NCBI GenBank assembly: GCA_009733575.1
Contig: ML769453.1
Location: forward strand, 124,001-188,000
Direction of reading: 5' to 3'
DNA: 64,000 nucleotides
Source of the DNA: Gymnopus androsaceus JB14
Taxonomy: Eukaryota > Basidiomycota > Agaricomycetes > Agaricales > Omphalotaceae
Shown here piece by piece: positions 35,449-47,116 of this stretch (positions within the stretch are counted from its first letter, which is position 1; each line of letters starts with the position of its first letter). Under the pieces are notes generated by a model. The model had not been told where the DNA came from, ran no database searches, and worked only from the letters and a program-made list of their open reading frames with translations. The translations under genes were made by a program, and so were the position numbers.

Positions 35449-36354
35449 CTAGCATTCTTGCTGATACAAATTATACGGAGCACGGAAGTGGTCGGAGAAG
35501 GGTAGGGGATCTGGGTCGACCTCATATGGGTAAAAAGAAGAATCGTTCGAGTCAATGAAAACATGTGGTGAAAGGATATTGGTAGGGTTGGCCAAGGTCA
35601 ATGAAGAGCTCGACTGAATGGAAGGTGTAAGAGGGGAATCTGACTCGTCATCAGAGGTATCTTCAATAGCATCTGGGACTGGGAGGTCTGCGACATCATC
35701 CAGTTCATAGTAAGGCAAAGGGTCGACATAGGAAGGTGAAGCAAAAGTAGAATCAAGATGATAAGAGCTGATGAGGGGTGGATGAAATGGTGGATATGGA
35801 GCAAGATATGGGTAAGAAAAAGACGGTGAGAGGTAAGACTGGTTGAGGAGGTCGTCTGACGAAGACATGGGTGACGGCAGCGGACTGAGCATTTGGTCGT
35901 ATTCGTCGTCTGCTTGCAGGGTTGACCCACTGTCGAGACTAAAATCGTCTTCGTCGTCATCGCCAAGAATTTCCAGCAATGAGTCCAACCACTGAGCCTC
36001 AGAGGCATTTTCTTCGCCAGAACCGTCTACCAGGTTCCCAGCATCTGGAAACATGAACGAATCTGTATCTTCGGCAGTTACCTCTTCATCCTCGACTTCT
36101 GTTTGGGCAAGCCCTGCGTCTGTCTTGTCGGTGAATGAGGGATTACTAGCAGTTAATGGCACTGCGCGTATAATAGAATTTTTTAAGAGCACCCAACGAT
36201 GCAGATTGCACTGGTGCAGCTTGGAACGAGCCAATGAGGAGACTCGCTCCAACGAGGAGAGGGTAGATGTTGTTTCGGACATAGTTGAATATGCAGTAGC
36301 TGGACGAGGATGAAATGTTCTGCGGAATGAAGAGATAAGGGAACGAAAAACCAT
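35449..36354 (-). CDS. acidic Ser/Pro-rich protein of unknown function
   Basis: A single uninterrupted 301-codon frame from the ATG at 36354. The N-terminal third has a short basic-hydrophobic block (LHQCNLHRWVLLKNSIIR) that looks like a conserved segment. After that the protein is strongly acidic (EVEDEEVTAEDTD, LGDDDEDDFSLDSG) and then Ser/Pro/Tyr-rich (SPSFSYPYLAPYPPFHPP), ending NLYQQEC. No signal peptide or membrane segment is seen. Composition suggests a disordered regulator. The frame is intronless, unusual for this window, but its length and codon pattern support a real gene. Confidence 0.6.
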   Translation of the reverse strand: MVFRSLISSFRRTFHPRPATAYSTMSETTSTLSSLERVSSLARSKLHQCNLHRWVLLKNSIIRAVPLTASNPSFTDKTDAGLAQTEVEDEEVTAEDTDSFMFPDAGNLVDGSGEENASEAQWLDSLLEILGDDDEDDFSLDSGSTLQADDEYDQMLSPLPSPMSSSDDLLNQSYLSPSFSYPYLAPYPPFHPPLISSYHLDSTFASPSYVDPLPYYELDDVADLPVPDAIEDTSDDESDSPLTPSIQSSSSLTLANPTNILSPHVFIDSNDSSFYPYEVDPDPLPFSDHFRAPYNLYQQEC

Positions 36355-36802
36355 GCGCGAAATAAAAGGACATACGCAATCAGCGGTGGTGTATACGGTC
36401 TACAATTTCTGGTTCGAAGAGCAAGGAGCCGTTGTTGGATTTACGGACGACTTTATTAACCATTCTCGAGTGAGAGGGAGCCAGTCAGTAACTGGAACTG
36501 GACTAGATAGAGAAAAAGAGGCTAGGGGAAGGAGTCGCTCTGTTCATACAGACATTGTGGTGAGGGAGATGAAGCAACAACAAAAAGCGGCGCGGCTTTT
36601 ATAAACCAATTTGAATTCCGAACTGGCTTGACTCGATCAAATCATTGACTCAGACATCATTCAGACGCCGAAGGCCAAAGCGCTCGTCCGACCACAGTCC
36701 GATCCGACCCAAAACCGACCACAAAAGATAAGCCTTCTTCCGCTCTAGCTACGAATATTTACAGACTGAAAAAAAATTTAAATAAAGTCCGTGTATCTAA
36801 AA
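36355..36802. other. 5' region of the acidic gene, up to the CDC27 3' end
   Basis: About 450 bp with no coding signal. It contains a TATA-like motif on the minus strand (36596-36603) and, near 36770, an A-rich stretch next to the CDC27 stop. Confidence 0.45.
36596..36603 (-). promoter_or_regulatory. TATA-like box (TATAAAAG) of the acidic gene
   Basis: TATAAAAG on the minus strand within TTTATAAAAGCCGCG, about 240 bp upstream of the ATG at 36354. A long leader or a leader intron would be needed, so this is tentative. Confidence 0.35.
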
Positions 36803-37846
36803 CTACCCTTCGTCCATTTTGTCATCCCCGCTCTCATCTTTCGCCGTCTCTAGGAGCTTCTTGATCTTCCCGAGGCTCTTTGGTGAAATGTCGCGTGCAA
36901 TGGCGAGCAATTGCGCCGAGTTTACTTCATCCCCTACTAAGCGGTACACCTTTGCCAGCTGGAACACGACATTTGATTCTTCTGGCGATGAATTGCGCAA
37001 GTGTTCGAGGTCTTTGATCGCAGCCTATGTACAGGAATGAGGAGATGTAACACAATTTTGATTCACTCGATCACTCACTTGGTACTCCTTCGCAGAGATA
37101 AGGATTTTAGCCCTGCGATAACGCACCAGCGCGTTCTCAGGAGATAGTTGAACAGCTTTGTCAAATAGAGAGCGAGCGGCATCTCTATCGCCTCTTCGCT
37201 CAACCACCTGATAAGGTGTATCAGCGCCGGAAAAATCGATCCAGGATGAGCCATAACATACCATTCCAACACATCCCAGTAGCACGGCATTATTGGGGTG
37301 TATTTCCACGGCTTTTCGAAAGTGATATTCTGCAAGGCGCAATTTACTCATCCTCAAATAGCACGTCCCTAATCCATACCTACACCGCGACATTCATAAA
37401 CAAACCATCATAACGAAACAAAAACGCGCATACCATGCATTGTAGTGGCGAGGATCAACACGTAAAGCAGACTGGAAAAAGGTGACGGCCTTATCCAAGT
37501 CTTCGTCTATTGTCTCGTGCCCACTTAACGTGTACGCATATGCACACGATGGATCCATTTGCGTGGCTCTTCGGAAGCAAGTCAAAGCTTGCGCTCGTTC
37601 CTTCTGCAAGGAAAATAGATTTCCGATCGCGATCCAAGCTTGTGGTGAACGAGGGTCGATATTGAGTAATTCTTGGGCAAGGAAAGAAAGTTCAACAGGT
37701 CTCTGAAGATGCCACAGAAGAGTGGAATAGACCTCCATGTCCCATAAACGATACGGTTCTAGTGTGCGAACGGCTTGGAATGCCCGCTCAGCCTTGATTT
37801 GAGATGGTCAATTTACGTTTCATTAGGACGCAGTAGAACTTACAGC
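36803..37846 (-). pseudogene. CDC27: CDC27/APC3 (anaphase-promoting complex), 5' half missing
   Basis: CDC27 is the TPR subunit of the APC/C that binds Cdc20/Cdh1 IR tails. The C-terminal TPR array is intact: AERAFQAVRTLEPYRLWDME, YSTLLWHLQRPVELSFLAQ, AWIAIGNLFSLQKERAQAL, YAYTLSGHETIDEDLDKA, RVDPRHYNAWYGLGTCYLRM, AEYHFRKAVEIHPNNA, FDKAVQLSPENALVRYRRAK, then VFQLAKVYRLVGDE, stop at 36803. At the 5' side a clean 51 bp intron (37793-37843, GTAAGT...CAAG) is followed by only a few bases of exon before the sequence becomes the antisense of an RWDD1 gene. Roughly 500 N-terminal residues expected for the family are absent from the neighbourhood. It is either truncated by a rearrangement or joined wrongly in assembly. 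Confidence 0.8.
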
Positions 37847-38242
37847 GATGTGATCCATTCATCAAGGAGGAGGAACTAAGGACTCGTGGCACGCCTGTAA
37901 CAGTAGAGTCGTTTAAAGCATGGAAAGCTAAATTCGACCAGGAACAAGCTGACAAGAAATCCAAGGAAGAAGAGGAGCGATTGAAGGGCTTCACGGCGAA
38001 AGAACGCGATGAGTTCCGAAGGATTCATACCCGATTATCTGGTGAGCATAGACGATCGATCTATTTGCTCAGTCAAATTCTAATGGTCTGTAGGACGCCA
38101 ACTGTTCGAGCGTAACAGGATTTTGGAAGAGGACACTCTCTTGGAAGAGGGTACAGTCTCAGTCGATATAAGTCAATACGAACGTACTAGAGAAGACGAA
38201 GAAGACGAAGAGGAGCATGTAACATTTAGCGACAGCGACTAA
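37846..38242 (+). pseudogene. GIR2: RWDD1/Gir2 (DRG-binding) protein, N-terminal RWD domain missing
   Basis: The plus strand reads DPFIKEEELRTRGTPVTVES, then FKAWKAKFDQEQADKKSK, and after a 53 bp intron (about 38041-38093) LSGRQLFERNRILEEDTLL, an acidic tail (EDEEDEEEHVTFSDSD) and a stop at 38240. This is the C-terminal half of RWDD1/Gir2, whose GTPVT...WKAKFD pattern binds DRG GTPases. The N-terminal RWD domain should lie upstream, but that DNA is the CDC27 gene on the other strand. Both genes are cut at the same place, about 37.85 kb. Confidence 0.75.
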
Positions 38243-38849
38243 TGCATATTATGATGCTTCTTTTTTGGTTAGTAGCTAGCTGAATTCAAAGTAAATCGAG
38301 CTCATCGAATGTTTCAATTCATGAACAAGCCAGCAGTGAGTCCACTATACACCTTCAAGCACAGTAAACATGCAGCTAACGGCGGTGTTTCAACAGACCT
38401 CTGTGGGATCGGACTGTTCACCTTACCGTAGATGCAGTCGACTTCGACCTTCACAAAAGGATGTTGGACGAGATCCTGGAGATAGCTCCAATGACAGCAT
38501 TCTGTTTTCTCTAGTTTGAAGACCCTCCGGGGGCAGGAAGCAAGCGCAATCGATACTGTTCCCCACCTAACTATGTACATCGATTGTTCAAGAACGCTGC
38601 GGTGACGACACAGATAATTGAAACGCTTATTTCTTACTGTCTTGCTCTGTACAATGAATTATGCAGTACTCGTGTTCTCGGGCACTGTTCACAGTGGGGA
38701 GAAATATAGTTTGAACTCAGCGAACGCAAGGTCAAAACCCAAAACACTGCATTGGACGGACGCGCTAGGCAATGTTTGTTTGTGCAAAGAAGCAAGTTAG
38801 GCGGCAGATACCGATCTCCTATGTACTTGATTTTTCTTTGCGTACGGCC
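38243..38849. other. intergenic region, no supportable gene
   Basis: About 600 bp. An 88-codon minus frame at 38314-38580 has no recognisable motif. The plus strand becomes the leader of the zinc-finger gene. Confidence 0.4.
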
Positions 38850-40475
38850 ATGTCTCCTTCAAAGAAAAACCTACCGTACAAGAAATATCAATGTCGAGTA
38901 CGAGTTTTTTTATACAGTTTCATTTCCAGTCCAGACACTAATATATGTCAGTACTTTGACGACCGCGGTCGTCCATTGACTCCAAGTTGTAGAGAAGGAA
39001 ATGCTTGCCGGTGCGTTTTCTTTTTTTACTTTTATCATTATCCCAGCTATCCATCTAACTCAATCTCGTTCCTTTCTGTAGCTTCGTGCATCCTAATGAT
39101 CCTAACTGGCCCGGCGTTAAATGTCATCGCAATAAGCATTCCAGAGACGTTAGTCCGCACTCAAGCTGGATGAAGCACGATGATCGCAGAGACAGATCTG
39201 CCTCGCCTCTCGGCCGTGGGGCTCCTTTGGTCTCACAACACACCCTTTTCCGTCGTGTCAAACAGGAAACAGAAGACGAAACTCCTTTGAATTATAGCGA
39301 AACCGAGGGCAATCGGAGGAAGGGGATGACTCCACAGACCACTCGTTTCCAAACCGTATCTCTAGAAGGCGACGCGCGAGGAAGAAATATAGAGCGATCT
39401 GTTGCCGTAGAACAGGACCCACTTCAATCAAACAAAGTATGTGCTAGTGGTCGCGTCGATGAATTCATACGAGTTGACAAATCTCTTTTCATTTGTAGGC
39501 CAACACCAGCAATGCTACTCGCGACTTGCCCAATGCCATTCTCTCCGAGGCAGAGGCGGCCAAGAAACGTTCTGAACAGTTCGTTTCGATGTTCAAAGAT
39601 GTTGCAATGTAAGCGTCCGCAATATTGTCGCGTTTGTTTGGTATCCTAATATCCTCCAAGGGTCTCTAGCCAGATTGTTCAGGATACAGTCCTTTACGAC
39701 CAAGAAGAACGCAAATTACAGACTTTTAACGAGATAACCGCGTCGCTTGCCAAGATCCCCTCGGCGACGGCGGCAGTCGCAGGGCCAATTGCAGATCTAA
39801 TTCTGACTCATGCGCAAAGCAAGGAACGACTGGACGAAAACTTTCGTCTGCTTGGAGCAGCATGGGAGAAAGTCTTCAATAGTCTCCTCGCGGACTTTAG
39901 TCTCAGCCTAGAAAATAGGCTTCAGACGGCGTTATCTTCTGTTAAAAACGAGGCGGAGAATGCCATGGGCCAACTGAAGAGACGTCGAGTTTCGATGTCC
40001 CCGGAGCAAGAGGCAAGGTCAAAAGCTGATAGCCACCATGAGGCGAAAGAAAACGAACATAGCTCCTCGGGATATGCTCACTCGTCGGCGCGAGACTCGA
40101 AGCGACGCAAGGTGGCTGGTCAAAGTCGTTCCGCCTCCCCCGATCCCCGACAGAAGGATGAAACTCATAGACCGTCGGTCGTGAAGATATCTCTGGACGA
40201 TATTCTCAATCAAATGAAGATGAAAATCGATCAACAGAGCTCTTGCCTACAATCCCTGTCGAAGGAGAACGAGGAGGTACAGTGCAGTCTTACTTGTTAT
40301 TCATTTCCGCGGGGGTACTGAAATATATGTTCGGTAGTTGAAAAACCAGCTGCAACGATCTTCTCCTCCTCGCGCTCCGAGATCGCAACGTTTGGAATCT
40401 TCCGTTACTGAAAGTGCTCGGGCAGGAAACTCGACAAGCGGTCAGAAGGGCTCCTCCCATTCCCAGTCAGTCTGA
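38850..40475 (+). CDS. CCCH zinc-finger protein with coiled-coil centre
   Basis: The frame contains ICQYFDDRGRPLTP, then SCREGNACR spliced to FVHPNDPNWPGVKC, forming a C-x14-C-x5-C-x3-H zinc finger of the RNA-binding CCCH class. A middle region is helical and charged (SEAEAAKKRSEQFVSMFKD, LYDQEERKLQTFNEITASL, NRLQTALSSVKNEAENAMG). The C-terminal part is Ser/Arg/Lys-rich with KRRR and KRRK nuclear-localisation-like clusters, then SVVKISLDDILNQMKMKI. The last exon (from about 40339) ends GSSHSQSV at 40475. Introns at about 39012-39081, 39437-39498, 39609-39661 and 40277-40338. The start at 38850 is the first good ATG; it could lie further upstream. A nuclear RNA-related role is inferred. Confidence 0.65.
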
Positions 40476-40779
40476 GATTCGTTCATACGGTACCTTTTGC
40501 GGCGCTGATCCATTATTGTTTTCAGTGAGAGTCGTCATTCATCTGGACATCGTCACCAAAGTTCGCGAACCGACACGAAGCGCTAGTGAAGCCTTTCCTG
40601 CAACCACACCATGTTTTAAATTTTTATCTTGCACCAGCATCCAAGACTGTAACTGTTTTCCCTCTAAAAATCAGATACCGAATAGTAATATGTATAATAG
40701 ATGAATACTAGTAGTAAACCAGACAATTCCCCTTTATCGACTAAAAAGATAATATGTATATGCGAAAGATTGTCATCGA
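40476..40779. other. convergent 3' flanks, no gene
   Basis: About 300 bp between the zinc-finger stop and the stop of the minus-strand small gene; A/T-rich, with no coding signal. Confidence 0.4.
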
Positions 40780-41317
40780 TTATGATTTACTCTTCTTCGA
40801 CTTGGATCTGGTTTTGATAGTCATAGGCGCTACTGGTTCCAGTTCCACAACATCACTGTCGTAGACAAATTTCTTCACTACGACGTTTTCCTGCACAAGA
40901 TCTTTCAGAGGAGAATCCGTATTCGGAAGGTTCCCTAGAGTGTCCAGCGTGCGAGCCTACACACACAAAGTATAATTGAAACACATTCAGTCAATCAGTC
41001 GACACGAAAAATAAAATATACAAGTACACACGTACCTTTGCTGTAGGAGCCAAACATCCCTTCTTGATACTCTCTTGTGCGATACGCGCATGAGTACTTC
41101 GCGGTTGTATCTCATCCAGATAAATCTGGCTATACAACCCTCGATCCCACTTTACCCTCTTCTCCTCTGCCTCTGCCTCTGCCTGGCCCTGATCGTCCGC
41201 GACATCATCTATCCGAAGTCGTTTCATAGGCCGTAGAGGCGTCTCATAATCTTCCTCGTCTCCGGGACCCCAAACATGCTTGCGACTATTGGGAGTCGGA
41301 CTGCTATCCACCGTCAT
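40780..41317 (-). CDS. small charged protein of unknown function
   Basis: The ATG at 41317 opens MTVDSSPTPNSRKHVWGPGD, then YETPLRPMKRLRIDDV, an acidic Ala/Glu repeat encoded by a run of gag/gcc codons, RGLYSQIYLDEIQPRS and IAQESIKKGCLAPTAK. A 76 bp intron (about 40958-41033) joins ARTLDTLGNLPNTDSPLKD and VKKFVYDSDVVELEPV. The C-terminus is basic (KTRSKSKKSKS). The product is about 150 residues. The same-strand gene upstream ends about 45 bp away, so the two could be one gene broken by small indels. Function unknown. Confidence 0.5.
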
Positions 41318-41362
41318 CTCGTTTCGTTTTCATCTTCACCTTCACTAGCACCATTATTCTCA

Positions 41363-44255
41363 TCACCCGTTTGTCTTGTCCTTATCCTTTGCATCGCGCT
41401 TAGCCCTCCTCTCAGCCCTCTCCGCCCTCTCCTTTAGTCCTAGCCTCCTGCTCCTTCTGCATAACACTCTTCACATTCATCCCAGGACTCTCCGGACGCG
41501 CACCCTCCCTCCTAATCACCTCCGTTTGCAACAGCGCAGTAAGGTATTCCTTATTTTTCGTCGTATTCGAGTCCGTTAGAGTACGCAATGCGACAGCAGT
41601 CATACCGGAGAAGGGCCCCGTGTCCGTGAAATGTGGGCACGTTTTTTCGGCGTGCGGAGGGGGGTGGACGGGGACGGGAGGGTCTGGAATCGGTGGTAGT
41701 AGTAGCGTTGCGGCTGTTTCTTGTGCTTCGGCGGAAGGTGAATTCGGATTCGGAGGAATCTAGGGGAGAAGGAGCAGGAGTAGGAGTAGGACAATCGGAG
41801 GGAGAGGCAGTCCTTTTTCTGCTTCTTCTTCTTCTTGTCTTGAACTGGGGAAGAAGAAGGGATGTCGATGACAGGCTGAGACATAGTAGCAATTGGAGGC
41901 ACAGCCGGCTCTGGCTCAGAGTCTTCCTTCGAACGATCAGGCAAGACACCATCACTCTCGCTCACCTAAGCCTCAACTTTGTGAGGGGAGGAGGAGGTGG
42001 TGGTGGTGGAATAGGCTCTGCAGACGAGCTCGTCTGCAAAGTCGCGCCAGTGCGATTGGGAACAACCCCATCACTTTGGCTGACGATGCGCAGCTGCTGC
42101 TTTTTCAATGGACTAGGAGCTTGGCTAGTAGTACCAGCAGTTAGTCGTTTCGGAGCGGCGAGTAAAACGACTGGTACAGACTTTGTCTTTGTCGGGGACG
42201 ACGTACGAAGATGAAGACGAAAGATAAAGACGATTCCGGGCCCCGTTTACGCTTCAAACTCGTACTGGTACTGGCGGCAGGCGTAGGCGTGCTGGGAGCC
42301 AGGACTCGTTGTTTGACCGGAGAAGAAATCGGAATCATGGAGGAAGGAGTATGGAATCTGCCGTGAGTTGATGTGTTTAATGGTTTGGGCTGGAAGAAAA
42401 AAAAGAAATGAGGGATCGGTCAGTCGTGGAAAGAAGCAAGTAGGGAGTATGTATGCATGTATGTACCTTGATCAACGAAGACGATTCAGATTGCGGTTGC
42501 TTATTATCGACTTGCTTCGAAACCTTGGGCGCAGAAGAAGCTGTAGGTCTAGCGTATGGCTTGACGCCTATTCGAGGAATTTTACTCGTCGTCTGCTTGC
42601 CAGTGATTCGTGATTTCTCCTTCTCCGCCGACGCAGTCCCAGGACGACGCACAGGGGATCTCTGGCCACCCTCAGCCGCCCTGATTCTGCTGTCCAGAGG
42701 TGCTTGGTCCTGGGTCAGGGCCTTCTTCAGAAATGGTAGGATAAGGATGGGGCGGCTGCGCGTGATGCGACGTGTGAGGGTGAGGTCTCTCCACAGAATT
42801 ACTTCTGGAGAACGGAGAGGGGGATGTTCTGCTTCTGGATAAAACCGGTTCCACAGATTCGCTGCGCTTTTTTGGGTGTGGGGGCTCGGCAGGCGCAGGC
42901 CTTGGCTCAACAGAGCGGCTTCGGACAGGACTGCTACTACTCGACGGCTTCTTGGTCGGGCTGCTGACATTACGAAGGAGAACGCGCCTCGGTGGGCTAG
43001 GGCTAGCCATAGCCGACGACATGATGGAACCGGATGTGGTTGTGGAGGCGCCAAAGTCAGGACGGCGACTGCCCAAGAGCAATCGAGCACCTTTCTGAGC
43101 AGATATCTGGCCGTTTGCAACAGCAGCTTGGATAGGTATCCTTCTAGCTGGAGTTCTATTTGGGTCATCCAAATCAGCGGGCTGTAGATGGAATTTATTG
43201 GGAGAGGCCCTTCGGATTGGGCTGGTAAAACGAATTGGGGGTGCAGGATCCGGAAGGGGGGTGGAAAATGAAAATGCTGGTCCTCCCGTGGAAGAAGGTC
43301 CGGGTTCAGGCTCTTCTGGGATTTGTTCTCGTTCTCTCAGGGGAGAGGTAGCAGGTGGGAGCAGGGATTTTAGAATTGTGACGGAACTGGGAGACAGTGA
43401 GCCCAACTCGCGTCGGCTTTGGAGATTTTGAGCCGACTTTCGGGATGGTGAGCGGGACCTGGACCTGGACCTGGTAGGCTGATCGAAAAGTGGAAGTGGA
43501 GGTGGGGGATCTGCCTTGTCAGGGTAGGGTACGAGGGAAATGGTTTTTCGTGGCGAGTTGGGTTTTGCCTGGGCATAGGTGTCGAAATCTAGGTCTTCAT
43601 CACGTATAGGAGATGAATAGCGTGCGGTACTGCGTCGAGGACGATTGGAGCGTCGAAGAGGTTTGGGTGATGGTGGATCTGAGGTTTCCCTGGCATCTGA
43701 AGACACTTCAGCCTCATCGACCAACGCGTCTATGACGGCTTGTTCATCTGCACATCTGTGGGTGCAGGAAAAATAGCTGGAATATTTATTGACAATGATT
43801 GGTCGAGAATAGTGGAACGCGATGTAGTAGGGGTATCTGAAGCATCTGGAAGTAGAGTGGAAGATTCGAGAGAGATCAGAGGCTGGGGCTCTGGCGGAGG
43901 TGTAGCAGAAGGAGTCGAGTAGGAAGAATCCTCAGCGGTTGGAATCAACGGAAAAGGAAGGGACAGCACAAGTCCTGAATTTTCTGGAGACTGAGGTGGG
44001 GGAGAGGGGTTACCGTGCGCCCGCATAATTCGAGATGCTAAAACCGATGGTGGTTCTAAATGGAGTGAGTGAGGAAAATTAGAGAATTCATCTGTCCTTA
44101 CCGTCTTGAATGAAACCTTCATTATCTGGAGTCAAAGGACGCGATGGTATGTCCTCAATAGGAGGAATCTCCGGAAGCCCAGAGAGCCTGGGTGAGCGCC
44201 GCTGGGGAGTAAGACGCGCTGGAGAAGGATGGAGCAAGGCATTGCTGTCGGCCAT
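41363..44255 (-). CDS. large Ser/Pro/Arg-rich low-complexity protein, frame incompletely resolved
   Basis: The ATG at 44255 opens MADSNALLHPSPARLTPQRR. The first intron (about 44057-44103) joins to PPSVLASRIMRAHGNPSPPP. The centre is disordered, with many SP/TP and RS motifs (SRSRSRSPSRKSAQNL, RFTSPIRRASPNKF, KRSESVEPVLSRSRTS), then KPLNTSTHGRFHTPSS, KRKRGP and a Pro run (EPIPPPPPPPPLTK). The last part is charged and helical (KEYLTALLQTEVIRREGARP). Exon joins at about 42690, 42235, 41630 and 41420 need either unusual introns or one-base corrections. The product is probably nuclear by composition. I recognise no family. Confidence 0.5.
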
Positions 44256-44375
44256 TTGGCAAGACGGAAGCGTAGTGGTTCAACTAAGTTGGCTCGTGAT
44301 CCGCTTCTCGATTTGGCAAACATCTATAAACATACACTTCCAGTACACCATCGCTCGCTTTGGCGTGAGTTTAGA

Positions 44376-47116
44376 ATGAATCAGGTAGGAAATGCTTATT
44401 GCTGCGTTTATTCTATACTAACCTTTGTATCCAGGCTGCTCCTCGTGCACCTTCGCCTTTGCGTCAATCAGAGGGTATCGATCCAGACTTGGAGGATTCA
44501 GATGAAAGCGACGACGACAGCGACGATGTCAGAGAACAAGACTCTGCCACTTCTCAATTCGTCAATTTCGCTCACAGAGTCACTACGTTGGTCGGAGGAA
44601 TCGCTAGTCCCATTCCCAGTCCCAAGTCCAAGTCCCATGCCGACTCATTCACAGATCGAAAGAGAAGCTCAGCGTGAACGCGAAAGGGGCATCAGGGAAG
44701 CTGAGAGGATCTTGCAGGCAGAATCAGCCCACAGATCCTCCCTCGAGGACCGTGTTTTGGCCATGCTTGATTCTACCAGGGCTTTACCCCCGCCGCCCTC
44801 TCGCGCCCAAACCATGCCAGATCCCCAATCAAGCCAGCCTTCTTCGCCCTCCAGTTGGTGGTCAGCAGCAAAGAACAGACTAACTCCTACAAAGGACAAA
44901 GATTTGACTCCTGCGCAGCAGGTTATCGTCGATATGAAGAGGTCCGAAAAGGAGCGAGAAAAGGCAGAGAAGGAGTATCAGAAGGAAATCAAGAGGTCCT
45001 CTAAAGGAAAAGACAAGGATTGGCCTGCTGTTTCCGAGAATAAATTCTCTGACCCCGCCTTTCTCAATCTCAACGTTCCACAAACGCCGACCCCACAACA
45101 TAGAAGGACTGGTTCTCCTACTTCCCCTTCTCCCAACCCACCCTCCAGCTCGGCCCGTGTTCTTGGCTCCCCGTCTGCCTCTGGATCTCCTGCCCGTTCA
45201 TTCACCGCTCCCAACTTGACCCCTTCCCCGAATCGTTCTACAACCAGCGTAGGCGCTTCTCCAGGGAGAGCTGATCAACCTCCTCTCTACGCTCAGTTCA
45301 ACCCTCAGGGTGGTCTCGACGTGCACCTTACACTCATTACTATCGCGAAAAGGCATGTCTCTAACCTTTTAAAGAACGTCTTCTTCTGACTTTTTTATTA
45401 TTAGATTCGAAAAGTTGGAAAAATGGACCGTAGGCCACGTTAGAGCTTTAGAGGAACGCATGGGTGATGTAGAAAGATGGTTGGTTGATAAGGAGGAACG
45501 CGAGCAACCCGACAAGAGCCCTGAGGCTGGAGATCGAGATGTTCCAACGAGGTCCAAAACCTCCGAGACGAACTTTCCGAGCTACAGGGCCGTATAGGCG
45601 AGCTTGGTCGTGAAATGGCCGAGATGAGCCGTGAGAGGGCGATGGAAAAAGTCTCACCAGATAATCTTTCCTCATCCAAGCAATCTCACTCCGCTACATT
45701 CAGAGAAGCCTCCCCGCCACCTACAGCTTCTTCATTCGCCCCCATCGAGTCGTCTACTGGTACCGGAGCCGATTGGCCGAATCTCCAATCACAAGCACAC
45801 AAGCGAGTGCCCTCGGTACGGGAAAGCACCTCCCCACCTCTTTTGCGTTCGCTCTCGAGGCAGACAACGGGTGGCCGTTTGCCTTATCCTACAGGCGATT
45901 ATGCTCCTCCTCCTGGACCCGAAGCGGGCAGTATAGGTACGGGTGCGGATACGATAATGTCGGGGACGTTTTCCCCTCCTGTGTCACCTCCGGGATCACT
46001 CAATTCTCGTACTCCGACAAGGAAACCTTTATCAGGTATGGGTATGCCTGCTTCGAGCGGTTTAAGCTTGGGACTTGCCAACGCGAATGCCAATGCCAAC
46101 GCCAACGCTGGACCAAGCGGAGCTCCGGGAATGAGCTCGTCCGCGTCGACGTACTCCACTTCATACTCGAACGCATCGTTTTCTTCCGTGTCTTCAATCT
46201 CGCCTTCGACGTCTCCCAGCCCATCACCACGTCCACCTCGAGCTCAAGCGCAGGCATCCACATCGCCATCTAATACCGCTCCCGCTCCGAAAGGTAAAAG
46301 CCGAGTCTTGCCTCCTGTACCTCCCAAAGACCAACCAAGCCAACACTCGAGCTCCTCACCTTCAGGCGGAGGTGGAAGAAAGAGGTACACAGTCGCCTGG
46401 GTACACCTATCACTCGCGCGTCTGCGATATTGGCTGGCGAATCACAGTCTAATGGAGATGAGATTCATGAGACTTATGATTCTAGGGATTCCAGGATATT
46501 GCCCAGGTCAGGCTCCAACTCGTCCATTGGGAGAGCTTTCTTCTCTTCTTCGCCTGTATCGGCGGGCAGAGGAGGTGGGGAAGTTGACGACGATCATGAA
46601 GGCGGAGGTGGACGTGGAGAGGACTTCATTGGAGGAGACGAAACTATTGGAAAATCATCTTCTCGTTCGGGTTTAGCTGCTGCTTTGAAAAAAGACGGCG
46701 ATTCGAAAACGAAAGGCTCCGATTCTCAGTTCACCCCCACACACAGTCGAATCCGTGCCCAATCTGCGTATGGGTTTTCTTCCATCGTGCAACAATCATC
46801 TCAAGGATCCGGAGGAGGGCGACACTTGCCCGAATCCACGTCGACTCCGAATATGTCTGGAGGGGGACTAGGACTTGGATCCACAGCGCCTCTGAAGCCT
46901 AGAGTCCGATCGCAGTCTACCTCGCCACATCCTAGTTCCGGTAACCTCTCAACTCCGACTACTCCTTCGTCTAGCTCCAAGTTTGTGGATCCGCTGGTTT
47001 TGAGGAGACAGGAGACGGAGAATAGGCATGGGAAGCTTGCGATGCCTCGTCCGCTTTCGGGAAAGGTTCCGATAGGGCAGTTGGTCAAGTTTTTCGATGG
47101 GGATAAGAAGAAGTAG
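44376..47116 (+). CDS. large Ser/Pro-rich protein with short coiled coil
   Basis: A short first exon (MNQ, ATG at 44376) is spliced over about 51 bp to AAPRAPSPLRQSEG. An acidic run (DLEDSDESDDDSDD) is followed, after a GTCGGA-donor intron (44591-44654), by a helical charged block IEREAQRERERGIREAERIL, then KRSEKEREKAEKEYQKEIKR. The segment FEKLEKWTVGHVRALEERMG continues across an intron (45484-45551) into VQNLRDELSELQGRIGELGR, a clear coiled coil. The second half is low complexity, with an Asn-Ala repeat (ANANANANAN) and Gly/Ser/Pro runs. A third intron (46401-46447) is resolved. The C-terminus PLSGKVPIGQLVKFFDGD looks conserved. The product is disordered, possibly cytoskeletal or polarity-linked; no family is recognised. 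Confidence 0.6.

Noticed and set aside
38314..38580. An 88-codon minus-strand frame that might have been the missing CDC27 5' exon
   Set aside because: It contains no TPR pattern and cannot be joined to the CDC27 exons.
44591..46447. Apparent frameshifts in the Ser/Pro-rich gene at 44376-47116
   Set aside because: All three breaks disappear with GT-AG introns at 44591-44654, 45484-45551 and 46401-46447, each in the right phase, so no error is needed.
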